Shown here: piece by piece, positions 1-9,121 of the stretch
How the letters are laid out: each line of letters starts with the position of its first letter
How positions within the stretch are numbered: the first letter of the stretch is position 1
Assembly (NCBI RefSeq): GCF_000709345.1
Contig: NZ_KL448325.1
Span: 1 to 64,000, forward strand
Reading direction: 5' to 3'
Length of the DNA: 64,000 nucleotides
Source: Polaromonas glacialis
Lineage (GTDB): Bacteria; Pseudomonadota; Gammaproteobacteria; Burkholderiales; Burkholderiaceae_C
Made by a program: the position numbers and the translations under genes
The notes under the pieces: model-generated
Told to the model about the DNA's origin: nothing
What the model saw: only the letters and a program-made list of their open reading frames with translations
The model's database searches: none

Positions 1-784
1 CTGATTTTTGACGACACCATCCAGGAAAAGGCGTGGACGGACGAGAGCGATTTGATTTGTTGGCACTACGACCATTGCAGCGGTCGCACGGTCAAAGGAA
101 TCAACCTGCTCAACGCGCTGTACCACTGCAACGGCAGGTCAATTCCGGTGGCGTTTGAGTTGGTGCAAAAGCCACTCCAATGCGACATGGCGACGCGCCA
201 GGTCAAGCGCAAAAGCGAGAAGACCAAAAATGAAATGATGCGCCAGATGATCCATGCCTGCTTGCAAAACGCCTTGCAATTTCACTTCGTGCTGATGGAC
301 AGTTGGTTCTCCTCCGAGGAGAACTTTGATTTCATCACGAGCCGGGGCAAGCATTTCATAGCGGCACTGAAGGACAATCGGCTGGTGGCGTTGAGCCAGG
401 AGGACTGGAAGAAAAAGCGTTTCGTGCGCGTAGACGAGCTGGAATTTTCAGAGCAAAGCGCCGTGCAAGGCTGGCTCAAGGGGTCTGCCAGAGCAGTCCG
501 TTTGGTCCGCCAAGTCTTTAAAAACCAGGACAACAGCACCGGCACATTGCATCTGGTTTGCAGTGACCTCACTTGCGACTATGACGCCATCACCACGACC
601 TATAAAAAACGGTGGCAAGTGGAGGTGTTTCACAAATCCTCAAAGTCCAATGCAGGCATGGCCAAGTCGCCAACGCAGACGTTGAGAACCCAAAGCAACC
701 ACGTCTTCATGGCGATTTATGCCGTCTTCAAACTCGAATCCTTGAGTGTGAAAAGCAAGATAAGCCCCTTTGCTTTACGGTTCA

Positions 785-809
785 AACCTTGCCTATCCGG
801 TTGATTGCC
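785..809 (+). repeat. Left terminal inverted repeat of the IS1595 element
   Basis: The core TTGCCTATCCGGTTGATTGC is the reverse complement of the right end at 1829-1853, 25 of 25 bases. The copy of the target duplication (779-786) abuts it. Confidence 0.9.
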
Positions 810-1851
810 AATCATGCTGTTGGGTGAATCCACTCACCGCTGTAGAGTGTCTCGTAGGTGGGTGCCGAAGCATGCGCCGCGAGGCCCAGTGCAGAGTTGA
901 ACGCGGTCATTGGATAGAAGCGCCGGTTGAAGCGAAACACAAATTCGTTGAGGTAAGCCTGTAAATGCTGCTGACTAACTCCATGATGCGTTCCAAGCAG
1001 CCATGTCTTCAGGTTGGAGAATGCAATGTGGATCATCGGCAGGTGGGCATCGACTCTTTCGGGGTCACCGTCAAGCACCAAGGGTTCGTGCGTGTAGCCC
1101 AATTTCGCCAAATCATCGTAGCCCCTCCATCCATCGGTGCGCACAACAGCGCCCTGGGCGACATTCTCTTGCACGAATTGCGTGAGTTCCTTGGCTCCAC
1201 GACCAGGCACGAGGCGCAGCCGCAATCTGCCGACATAGACAACTCTCTTGTGCTTCTTGCTTTTCTCGACAGGCATTCTGGTGCGTACCTCGATGGCCCC
1301 AACGATCGTCGCCTTATGGTGGACGCCACGCCCCTCGCCTTTTGTACGACCACCCACAAACGTCTCATCGACTTCGACTGGATGCTGGGAGCCGATCGCA
1401 TCGCGCTCCGGCCGTACCATACCGGCACGCAGCTTGTGGAGCATCTGAAACGCTGTCTCATAGCGCGACAGTCCAAGCTGGCGCTGAAACTGCAGAGCAG
1501 ACTGGCCGGGCGTCTGCGTTGCCACGAGGTACGCACCCCAGAACCATATAGACAACGGCGTGTGACTGTCCTTCAGGACGGTGTCTGCCATGAGCGACAC
1601 GTTGGCTTGGCAGGCACGGCATCTCAAAACGACCGATGTACGCTGGGCAAACCGGTAGGGCTCGCCGCTACTCCCGCACTTCGTGCAGGTAAACCCGTTC
1701 GGCCATCGCAGGTGCTCAAGGTACTTTGCACAAGCCGCTTCATCAGGGAATACCCGCTGAAACTCGGGAAGCGTCGTCGGGAAACCGCGAAGGTCCATGC
1801 CGGAAATTTAGCATCGGGGCATCGCTTTGGCAATCAACCGGATAGGCAAGG
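787..1851 (-). mobile_element. IS1595-family insertion sequence (ISPna2-like), complete
   Basis: A single transposase gene is enclosed by near-perfect inverted repeats. The terminal sequence at 785-809 is the exact reverse complement of 1829-1853. The 8-mer GGTTCAAA occurs at 779-786 and again at 1850-1857, matching the 8-bp duplication typical of the IS1595 family. The exact ends are ambiguous by two bases because the repeat and the duplication overlap (787-1849 or 787-1851). The ends look undamaged, so the insertion may be recent. Confidence 0.9.
812..1798 (-). CDS. IS1595-family transposase (ISXO2-like DDE domain)
   Basis: A 328-residue protein of the usual family length. An N-terminal zinc ribbon is visible as CTKC and CRAC cysteine pairs at roughly residues 38-63. 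It is followed by the ISXO2-like catalytic domain: first aspartate in VDETFVGGRTKG, second in VRTDGWRGY, and an N-x-K signature in FSNLKTWLLGTHHGV as in the DDNK subgroup. It would catalyse cut-and-paste movement of the surrounding element. The gene fills the element and lies opposite to the interrupted IS4 gene. No internal stop or frameshift is seen, so it may be active. Confidence 0.92.
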   Translation of the reverse strand: MDLRGFPTTLPEFQRVFPDEAACAKYLEHLRWPNGFTCTKCGSSGEPYRFAQRTSVVLRCRACQANVSLMADTVLKDSHTPLSIWFWGAYLVATQTPGQSALQFQRQLGLSRYETAFQMLHKLRAGMVRPERDAIGSQHPVEVDETFVGGRTKGEGRGVHHKATIVGAIEVRTRMPVEKSKKHKRVVYVGRLRLRLVPGRGAKELTQFVQENVAQGAVVRTDGWRGYDDLAKLGYTHEPLVLDGDPERVDAHLPMIHIAFSNLKTWLLGTHHGVSQQHLQAYLNEFVFRFNRRFYPMTAFNSALGLAAHASAPTYETLYSGEWIHPTA

Positions 1852-1853
1852 TT
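1829..1853 (-). repeat. Right terminal inverted repeat of the IS1595 element
   Basis: Exact reverse complement of 785-809. The second copy of the 8-bp target duplication is at 1850-1857, followed by the resumed IS4 transposase frame. Confidence 0.9.
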
Positions 1854-2132
1854 CAAACTTCTCATCAATGCCACCCGCAGCGCTTTTGACCAGCTTCAGA
1901 AATTTCGAGCTGCTGCGTAAGGTCAGTGAGTCATTGCTAGTGAGGAGGGCAACAGATGAACAACATAAAAATATGCACAGCCCTCTCGTGCTATCGCGTT
2001 GCTGCATGCTGCACCTGTTATCACAGGCTTGTCACCCGGCCACACGCTTTGGGCTCGTGCCGCTTTTTCCCGGCAGCGAGCTGAGACCCACGGACGACTT
2101 CGTGGCACGCACCCTGCCGTCGAGCACTGCAG

Positions 2133-4330
2133 TTAGGACGTGCTGGCGCGCGCCTGCCCGTCTTCTCTGTGCTCGGCAGCGCTGACCCGCTCGATGGCTT
2201 CGGCCAGCTGCGCGGGCGAGCACGGCTTGGGAACGATCTCAAAGCCCTGGCCGGTGATGGCGTCCAGCTGCTGCGCATAGCCGGACATCAACACCACCTT
2301 GAGCTGCGGGTAGGCTGCCCGCACATGCCTGGCCAGGCCCAGGCCGTCCAGGCTGCCGGGCATGACCACATCGCTGAGCAGCACGTCAGGCAAACTCGTT
2401 TGCTGCGCCAGCCAGTCCCTGGCGAGCGTGGCACGGTCAAAATGCCGCACCTGGCAGCCCATTGCTTCGAGCGCGGGGATCAAGGCCTGGGCCACCTCGG
2501 CGTTGTCCTCGACCAGCACCAGGTCCTTGTCCAGGCGGCCAAGCGCGCGGTGGTGCGCTGTATCCGAGGCGTCAGGCGCGCTGTCAAATGCTGGAAAAAA
2601 TAGCCTGAACGTCGTGCCCGTTCCCGTCTGGCTTTGCACCGTCACCGCCCCGCCGGCACGCTGGCACAGGCCATAGATCTGGCTCAGACCGAGCCCCGTG
2701 CCTTCGCCGACTGGCTTGGTGGTAAAAAACGGCTCAAACACCTTGTTCACAATGTCTGCCGGGATCCCGTGCCCCGTGTCGCTCACCTCAATGACCACCA
2801 GGGGGCTTTTGAGGCCAGGGGGCAAGTTTGTGTCCACATTGCGCGCCGCAATGTGCAGCTGGCCGCCCTCGGGCATGGCGTCCTTGGCATTGATGGCCAA
2901 GTTGATCAGCGCGAGCTCGAGCTCGGCCGAATCGACGTAAATCGCACGAACGCCCTTTGCCGTGCTCACCGACAGCTGCACCTGCCTGCCCAGCACCGGG
3001 CGAATCAGGTCCTCAACGCTGTCAAGCCACTGGGCAAATGCACGTATTCGGGCATGAGCGGCTGGCGGTGCGAGAACGACAGCAGCTGGCGGGTCAGTTT
3101 GGTGGCCGCCTGCACGGCACGATCGATGGCCCGCAGCTGCTTGTCCTCGGAATTTCTTTGCTCGACCAATGCCAAGTTGGTGCTGATCACCATGAGCGCA
3201 TTGTTGAAATCATGCGCCACAGCGCCGGTCAGCCGGCCCAGCGCCTCCATCTTTTGCGCCTGCAGCAGCGCGCCCTCGACCTGCTGGCGGTTGACCATCT
3301 CGTGGCTCAGTTGCTCGGCCGTAGCCAAGGTTTCCTTGGTGCGGCGCAGCACCATGCGCGACGCCAGCAACAACCCCATCATGGGCGGTAATCCGAAAAC
3401 GGCCAGCCTGCCCATCTCGCGCATCCAGTCCTGCACAATCTGCCCAGCCATGATGCTGGTGACGAGGTAGACGGGGTAGTCGCCCACCTTGGCATAACTC
3501 ATCAATCGATCCTTCTGATCCAGAGGCGACCTCACTTGCCCATCCCCGAACGCCCGGCCCTGGCCAATGCCGATCATGACCGGGCTGTCGCTGGCTAGGC
3601 GGGACGGCAGATCCGGCCGCACAGGCCATCGCATCAAAATGGCGCCATCTTCACGCAGCATGGTGAGTCTCATGCCCGCCTCATTGGCCAGTAGATCCTT
3701 GGCGAACGCCTCAAAATAGGAGGTCGGCATGCCTACGGAGGTGACACCGGCAAAGCGGCCGTCGGGCCGGTAGCGCCCGCGGCTCATGTTGAAGAAGGGC
3801 GCGCCCGTGGCCCGGCCGACGTTGCGTTCGGATAGATGCAGCCCCGCTTGTTTGGCTTGGTGCCATTGGAAGTAGTCACGGTCGCTCACGTTGAGCCCCG
3901 GGGGGACGGGGTAGATGCGGTTGTTCACCAAAGGCTGGCCGCTCGCATCCCACAGCCAGATGAAATCAGTTTGCGCTTTACCGCGGGACAAGGCGCTGAG
4001 CTGCTGGTGAAGGGCCAGCTGGCGATGGCGCAAAGCGGCCTCGTCGTCATTTCCTTGTGCTGCGACAGCCTGCTCAAGAAGGATTTCGTTGGTCTGAAGC
4101 ACCTTAAGGGCATGCTCCTGGGCAATGCGCAGCGTGCGGTCAAGGCGCAGCTCGCTTTCCTGACGCATTTGCTGATAGTGATCCGCGCCGTACGCCAGGT
4201 AGGCGAGCAGGGGGAAGGCAATGAACAGCACCATCAGGGCGCGCAGCGGGGCCAGCGCGGCGGACAGCGGCCGTTTGGGCTGCAGAACCTCCGCGGGGGT
4301 GTGGTTCAAATCTGTGGTGACTGGATCCAT
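2133..4330 (-). pseudogene. Hybrid sensor histidine kinase, split by one frameshift
   Basis: Two adjacent frames together make one complete hybrid kinase. The first part (3005-4330, ATG at 4330; an in-frame TTG lies at 4372) has a membrane segment, a periplasmic Cache-like sensor region, a second membrane segment and a HisKA H-box GAVAHDFNNALMV. The second part (2133 to about 3030) has the ATPase N-box NLAINAKDAM, G-boxes DTGHGIP and GEGTGLGLS, and a receiver domain with VLVEDN, the phosphoacceptor in LLSDVVMPG and a KP motif. Near 3029-3034 the reading changes by one base: in the other frame WLDSVEDLIRPVLGRQVQ bridges the two pieces. A one-base deletion is the simplest cause, real or a sequencing error. 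It would autophosphorylate and pass phosphate to its own receiver. No partner regulator lies next to it. Confidence 0.82.
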
Positions 4331-4497
4331 GGAGTTGACGGTGCGGGCATCGGTTACATCCCTGTTGGTCAAGGGCTGTTGGTTAAACCTGGCTCGACCG
4401 TTGGCCTTCTCAATATACCCTGCTTGTGGCGTAACCCGTCAATCTTTGCCAAAGCCAGCACCGCTGTGCGCCCAGTCGGTCTGAATCTGCACCATGG

Positions 4498-5700
4498 CTA
4501 TGCAACAGGATCGACAGCGCGGCCCAATGCCGCCACCAGGTCAGACTGGGTGATCATGCCCACCAGTCGCTCACCTTCGCCAATGATGGGAATATGGTGG
4601 TGGCCGGTGCTGCCAAACAGCGGCAGCATCTCCACTAGGCGGCGCTCCATGCTAGCCACCCGCACATTGCGCGTCATGATCTGACCCACCACCTCGGGCT
4701 TGTCCGAGTACACGCTGCCGGTCGTGCGCAGGAGCTGGCGCAGCTTGCCGTCAAAGCCTTCATACACATCGAGTTCGGCAGCGCGCATGAAATCGGCCAG
4801 CGTGACGATGCCGGCAATCCGAAAGGTGCGGTCCACCACCGGCAATGCCTTGATGCGGCGCTCACGCAGCAGCACCCAGGCCTCCTGTAGCGGCGTGCCA
4901 AACTCCACCGTTACCAGGTCACGCGACATGATGTCGGCGCAGCGCACCTCGGCGAGCTTGCGGTCGTAGGCGCGCAGCTGGGTCTGGGCCAGCAAGGCTT
5001 TGAGATCATCCCGGCTCACGTCCAGCACCTGGTTGTAGTGCCTGAGCACCGCGTCCAGATCGGCCTCAAACACACGGTCCGATGCACTGGAATGAGCAGT
5101 ATTGCCCGGGGTCAGTTGCATGTGCGGGTAGGGCCGGCCCGTGGCGTTGTTGTAAAGAATTCCTGCCAGCACCAGAATAATGGAATTGACCAGCACCGGG
5201 TAGACGGCGAACATAGGATCGCCAATGCCGCCCAGCACCATCATCAAGGCGGTGGCGCCGCCCGGCGGATGCAGGCAGCGCAGCATCAGCATCAGCGTGA
5301 TCGCGGTCCCCACCGCCAGGGAGGCGGCCACTTCAGGGGAACCGAGCAGATGCACGCCATGCACGCCAGCGATGCCCACGAGCGCCGACAAGGTGTTGCC
5401 GCCCACCACGGCCCAGGGCTGCGCCATCGGCCCGGCCGGCAACGCAAACACCAGCACTGCACTGGCGCCCAGCGGAGCTATCAGCCAGGGTAGGCGATCG
5501 AGCACCACCCCACCCATCAGGTGGCACAGCAGGCCGGTCAGAAAAACGCCGATGAGCGCGCCTGCCAGGATTCGCAGTCGTTCGCGGCTGTCGATGCGGG
5601 TACGCGCCGGAACGAAGGCACGCCACCAAGCCGGGCTGGCGAGAACCGAGAGCTCGCCGGCACGCGGCGCCAGCGGTGTAGGCAAAGCAGGACGGGTCAT
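4498..5700 (-). CDS. HPP-family membrane protein with C-terminal CBS pair
   Basis: This 400-residue protein has an N-terminal HPP domain (about residues 45-190) with several hydrophobic helices and the HPPGGATALMMVLGG signature. A linker follows, then two CBS domains (about 250-390; ADIMSRDLVTVEFGTPLQEA and GQIMTRNVRVASMERRLVEM). HPP proteins are integral membrane proteins, some implicated in nitrite or anion transport. CBS pairs usually bind adenine nucleotides and gate the attached domain. This architecture is common in betaproteobacteria. The substrate is not known. It is transcribed like the neighbouring ion channel gene but with separate spacing. Confidence 0.88.
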   Translation of the reverse strand: MTRPALPTPLAPRAGELSVLASPAWWRAFVPARTRIDSRERLRILAGALIGVFLTGLLCHLMGGVVLDRLPWLIAPLGASAVLVFALPAGPMAQPWAVVGGNTLSALVGIAGVHGVHLLGSPEVAASLAVGTAITLMLMLRCLHPPGGATALMMVLGGIGDPMFAVYPVLVNSIILVLAGILYNNATGRPYPHMQLTPGNTAHSSASDRVFEADLDAVLRHYNQVLDVSRDDLKALLAQTQLRAYDRKLAEVRCADIMSRDLVTVEFGTPLQEAWVLLRERRIKALPVVDRTFRIAGIVTLADFMRAAELDVYEGFDGKLRQLLRTTGSVYSDKPEVVGQIMTRNVRVASMERRLVEMLPLFGSTGHHHIPIIGEGERLVGMITQSDLVAALGRAVDPVA

Positions 5701-5776
5701 GGAAGAATAACGGGTTGTAAGAGGCGCCAGCGAGTCAAGAGAAATGGCTTAAGCAAGGATGTTTGTAGTTAAGGCG

Positions 5777-6439
5777 CTATTTGTTTGCCTGTACCGTAAA
5801 CCCGATCAGTCGCGCGACCACGGCGGCCAGGTAGATCAAGCCCACAAACATTTCCACACTGGCCAGCGCACGTGCATGGGCCGTCAGGGGAATCACATCG
5901 CCGATACCGGTGCTCGAAAGCAGTGCAAAGCTCAAGTAATTGAGCTGGGTCCAGCTTCTGGGGTCCGCTGGATTGATGGCCGCCGCGAAGGTGCCGGGTT
6001 GCAGCGCCTGGGCAAGGACGAAAAGGTGCGTGAACCCCCAGGCCAGCAAGGTAAATGTGGCACCCGCGGCAAACAATTCGTCCGTTGTGGCGTGGCGATC
6101 TTCCGTCATATAGGCAATCAAGCTGCCCGCCGCATAAAAGTAGAACAGCGCTTCCAATCCCGATGACCAAGGCAACAGCGCCCGCATGCCAAATGCCATT
6201 TGCAATACCAGCAGCACAATGACGGGACCCGCAATGCACGCGCTGATCCAGGCCAGGCCGGGCGTGCGCCTGACCATGCCAGTGGTGATGCCCAGCACAA
6301 CAATGCCAAAGACATTGAAGCCAATGTGCCCCGCCTCGGTGTTCTCGATAAACGGGTACAGCAGCATGCCCAGCAACTGCACGACCAGCAAGATGGCGCA
6401 AGGGTGACGCTTGGGGTGAAAAAGGCGCAAGTAGCTCAT
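5777..6439 (-). CDS. Two-TM-type ion channel family protein
   Basis: The chosen start (ATG at 6439) gives 220 residues beginning MSYLRLFHPKRHP. A longer frame to 6571 would add a non-membrane tail overlapping the divergent gene. About six hydrophobic segments are visible. Near the C-terminus LLSSTGIGDVIPLTAHARAL matches the pore loop plus filter of the Ion_trans_2 family (TxGxGD), preceded by SYLSFALL-like pore-helix residues. It probably forms a potassium-selective or nonselective cation channel in the inner membrane. No cytoplasmic ligand-binding domain is attached. It is divergently oriented from the thioredoxin-like gene. Confidence 0.8.
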   Translation of the reverse strand: MSYLRLFHPKRHPCAILLVVQLLGMLLYPFIENTEAGHIGFNVFGIVVLGITTGMVRRTPGLAWISACIAGPVIVLLVLQMAFGMRALLPWSSGLEALFYFYAAGSLIAYMTEDRHATTDELFAAGATFTLLAWGFTHLFVLAQALQPGTFAAAINPADPRSWTQLNYLSFALLSSTGIGDVIPLTAHARALASVEMFVGLIYLAAVVARLIGFTVQANK

Positions 6440-6569
6440 GCGTGTGTGACCTGGCAGTTGTTTGCTATTCAATTTAGCATGTGCTCTGCTTGCGCCGAAT
6501 GAAGTCAGCGCAGATACGAAAGAATTTCCGGCCTTGATGAAACGCTCCTTTTCAGGATATCCCAACGCC

Positions 6570-6911
6570 ATGACATCTGCACTGCCTTATGCTGCTGACG
6601 CACCGACCCGGGAAGCGATGGATGCTTTGGTGGGCGCCACCTTGCTGGAATTTGGCACGGACTGGTGCGGCTATTGCCGCGCGGCCGAGCCGGTGGTATC
6701 GGCTGCGCTGGCCGGGCATCCCAAGGTGAGGCACCTCAAGGTGGAAGACGGCAGCGGCCGATCTCTGGGCCGATCGTACCGGGTCAAACTGTGGCCGACC
6801 TTGATTTTCCTGGACCATGGAAAGGAAGTGGCGCGCTTGGTTCGGCCTGTGGATATAGCCTCTGTGGCGCAGGCGCTCACGCAAATCGATTTCCAGTCCG
6901 GTGAGCAGTAA
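6570..6911 (+). CDS. Thioredoxin-family protein (WCGYC active site)
   Basis: From ATG 6570 the product is 113 residues, close to thioredoxin size. The active-site WCGYC follows LLEFGTDW, and the cis-proline segment is KLWPTLIFLDHGKEV. Longer starts at 6462 or 6537 lack a convincing ribosome-binding site and would overlap the promoter of the divergent channel gene. It probably acts as a cytoplasmic thiol-disulfide exchange protein; no signal peptide is seen from this start. It stands alone. Confidence 0.85.
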   Translation: MTSALPYAADAPTREAMDALVGATLLEFGTDWCGYCRAAEPVVSAALAGHPKVRHLKVEDGSGRSLGRSYRVKLWPTLIFLDHGKEVARLVRPVDIASVAQALTQIDFQSGEQ

Positions 6912-7036
6912 CGCCAGTGATGTCACAGACCCGGAGATTACTGAGCAGGCTATCTTGAATTCTTAACGCTGGTTCTCTGATGGAGCGCAAGCACTGTCCA
7001 AGCTGGCGTCTGGCTCAAAGCTGCTTTGATCGCCGC

Positions 7037-7243
7037 CTACCGGGTGAATTCGACGGCTGCCATTTGCACCGGGTCACTTTGCGGACTTCGTTGCCAGTGC
7101 TCGTCGGCTGCTTTCTCAACCGCTTGCCGGTCATAACTGCCCTTGGACAGCTGCGCCCAGACAGCGAGGTAAGCCTGACACCAAGCCGTCCGGTCGTCGT
7201 TCAACCGCTTTTCATCAAACTCGGGATTCAGTGGTTCAGTCAT
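7037..7243 (-). CDS. Small hypothetical protein (68 residues)
   Basis: I do not recognise a family. From ATG 7243 the product begins MTEPLNPEFDEKRLNDDR and is charged and soluble, with several tryptophans (AWCQAYLAVWAQ) in what looks like a helical stretch. The frame extends upstream to 7477, but that part has unusual composition and no ribosome-binding site. The gene is isolated between the thioredoxin gene and a degraded island copy. Confidence 0.5.
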   Translation of the reverse strand: MTEPLNPEFDEKRLNDDRTAWCQAYLAVWAQLSKGSYDRQAVEKAADEHWQRSPQSDPVQMAAVEFTR

Positions 7244-7516
7244 GGTGCGATACCGCTTTCTGAATTGCCTAAGGGGAATCATTGCTGGTTCGACCCGTAT
7301 TTTGACATCCTGGGTTCTGGATTGGTGGGAAAGCTGTGCTTTTCCACACACGGATGCTTCAGGTTTGAGGTGTGGTGAGCTCAATACCTGGACTGCTCGG
7401 AAATTGTTCAAAAAATCATCAGCACAGCACACGCTGTGGGCAGTATGGCAACGCATTGAGCATGCACTTCTGGTCATGAAGTCAACTCAGCCGAACTCGT
7501 CTTTCATCGGGTTGTA

Positions 7517-7770
7517 GCGCGACGAGCGCATCGATCAGTTCGAGCTGCTCCGGGCGCAGGGCCTTCATGCGCGCTCGTACCGGACTGCCTGGCAGCTAAA
7601 GATCAGCCGGCTGGCAATGAGGCGCTTGCCCGTGTTCAGGACGATGCCCGAAGGCAGCTGAATGCTGCGCCTGGCGTTGTAGTCCTGCGTGAGGCGACTG
7701 GGTGTTATGGTGATGCCAAGTTTTCTCAAGACCTCGGGCGCCAGAACTTCCAGCGGCGTGGCGGCGATGG
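7517..7770 (-). pseudogene. Degenerate copy of the AbiEii N-terminus and DUF6088 C-terminus
   Basis: The bases here align with 14010-14275, which covers the start of the AbiEii-type toxin gene and the end of its DUF6088 partner. Shared blocks include GCGCTTGCCCGTGTTCAGGA and ACGATGCCCGAAGGCAG. The reading frames are broken here, and nothing of the toxin body remains. Beyond 7770 the similarity jumps to 14625, so about 350 bp present in the other copy are deleted. This is a decayed duplicate, not a working gene. Confidence 0.8.
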
Positions 7771-7848
7771 GCAGGGCATGCAGGAAATAGCATTGAACCC
7801 AAAGTCAGCTACTGCGCGCATTTGAACGCAACGCCAGCGCCGTACGGC

Positions 7849-8246
7849 TTAAAAGTCCAGGGGCGCCCCATCGTCAAGCTCGTCGTGCCGGTTTGCCAGC
7901 TGTGGTTCGGACCGGTCATGCGGTTTTCGCTCGATAGCCTTGCGCTTGCGCGTCACATGGTAGGCGGTGAGCACTTGACTGGCCACCAAATCCAGCGCTG
8001 GCCGGGCAATGCCCTCGCGGTCAACCTAGGCCTTGGGTGTGAGGCTGCCGGCCAGCGCCACGGCGTCGCCCTCGCCAAGGGCCAGCAAGGCTTCGCAAGC
8101 GGCCGGGCTGAAGGCATCACGTTCACAAACACATCGGCCTCGCCGGCATGGGCGCGCACCTTGGCGACGACGAACGGTTTGCCGGTCTTAGAAATCTTTT
8201 GGGTAGGCTGGCCGTGTAGCTTGCCCGAGATCAGCGCTTCGATCAT
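7849..8246 (-). pseudogene. ssb-like gene of the island type, frameshifted and stopped
   Basis: From ATG 8246 the frame begins MIEALISGKLHGQPTQKI and reads as the short single-stranded-DNA-binding-like OB-fold protein found on betaproteobacterial islands. A missing base near 8117 breaks the frame after VFVNV. In the restored frame an in-frame TAG occurs at 8026-8028, after which the sequence continues through LDLVASQVLTAYHVTRKRKA to a stop at 7849. Two independent lesions mark it as a pseudogene. Its C-terminal part is similar to 14708-14945. Confidence 0.78.
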
Positions 8247-8790
8247 TGTGCAGCGTTCCCAAAGAAAAGATTCAAGTCGCACGGGCATGCCATGCCGCTC
8301 GTCCGAGGATAGCCCAAGGCAGCAAACACTGAGCTGCGTGTCGTGACGCCAAGCAGCCGTGCGCCAATCATCCCACCAGATACAGCACCACCCGGTCGCT
8401 GATTCACATGGCCACGCCAGAGCCAAAAAAGTCGGCATTCTCTGTCCATACCGGGCAGCCCGGCGTCATCGCGCAGGCCAAAACAGGCCAGTCATCTGCA
8501 TCGCGCATGGCAATTCGCTCAAGCGCTTAACGCCGCAAACCCGCATGGAGATTCAATTCAAGTAGGTATTTCACTCCAGCGTGACCAACCTTGCGGTGAC
8601 CGTGATCAGCAAACCGTGTGGTCACCGGCACGTCGGTCGATGCCACCGGTCCAGTGTTGCGCATAAATCAAACCCTCCTGGCGTCTACTTCGATGCCTTT
8701 TGCAAGGCGCCCCATCCAGGTCTGGCACATGTTTGCGGCCGCGACTTTACGCACCAGGAAAACATCCGTATGTTTTGCCTGGCACAAAAT
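8247..8790. other. Gene-free stretch upstream of higB
   Basis: About 540 bases with only short, unconvincing open frames on both strands and no recognised protein similarity. It probably consists of island debris upstream of the ssb-like pseudogene plus the higBA promoter at its right end. Confidence 0.5.
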
Positions 8791-8819
8791 AACGTTTGAC
8801 GTTAATAACGTTAGGCGTT
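8791..8819 (+). promoter_or_regulatory. Double palindromic operator of higBA
   Basis: Two adjacent palindromes with the same half-site AACG...CGTT lie at 8791-8803 (AACGTTTGACGTT) and 8807-8819 (AACGTTAGGCGTT), just upstream of the higB ATG at 8830. HigA-type antitoxins bind such paired palindromes to repress their own operon. That HigA is the binder here is inferred from position. Confidence 0.7.
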
Positions 8820-8829
8820 ATTATTTCTG

Positions 8830-9108
8830 ATGATTCGTTCATTCGTCTGCCCCGACACGCAAGCACTGTTTCAAGGCAAACGTGTCAAGCGCTGGGTGAA
8901 CATCGAGCGGGCGGCGCTGCGAAAGCTCGAGCAATTGCAGGTGTCGCCGCGGCTCGATGATCTGCGGATACCGCCGGGCAACCGGCTGGAACTGCTCAGG
9001 GGCAACCGCGCCGGTCAGCACAGTATCCGCATCAATGACCAGTGGCGCGTTTGCTTTGCTTGGAAAGACGATGCAGCCCATGATGTCGAAATCGTTGACT
9101 ACCACTGA
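8830..9108 (+). CDS. higB: HigB-type toxin (RelE/ParE superfamily)
   Basis: A 92-residue protein, typical of HigB, with the hallmark pattern PRLDDLRIPPGNRLELL, then GQHSIRINDQWRVCFAWKD and an IVDYH C-terminus. HigB toxins are ribosome-dependent mRNA endonucleases. The toxin gene precedes the antitoxin gene, with 13 bp between them, as usual for higBA. The double palindrome directly upstream indicates autorepression by the complex. Confidence 0.93.
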   Translation: MIRSFVCPDTQALFQGKRVKRWVNIERAALRKLEQLQVSPRLDDLRIPPGNRLELLRGNRAGQHSIRINDQWRVCFAWKDDAAHDVEIVDYH

Positions 9109-9121
9109 AAGGAGATTTGAC

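Larger units (their letters stand above)
1..1920 (+). pseudogene. IS4-family transposase, 5' cut by the window and interrupted by an IS1595 element
   Basis: The frame is open from the first base (LIFDDTIQEKAWTDESDLI) to 786 and reads as a DDE transposase of the IS4 type. An acidic DD pair lies near the start, a second aspartate is in FVLMDSWFSSEENF, and a YKKRWQVEVFHK segment carries the third acidic residue. At 786 the frame runs into a second element. After excision of that element with one copy of the 8-bp target duplication, the frame continues at 1858 as LLINATRSAFDQLQKFRAAA and stops at 1918-1920. The reconstructed C-terminus fits the usual end of these transposases. The gene is therefore intact in the window apart from the insertion, and its 5' end lies outside. 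Confidence 0.85.

Noticed and set aside
965..2185. Long plus-strand open frame (406 codons) across the IS1595 element
   Set aside because: It is antisense to the clear transposase gene, crosses the element's right end and has no family resemblance.
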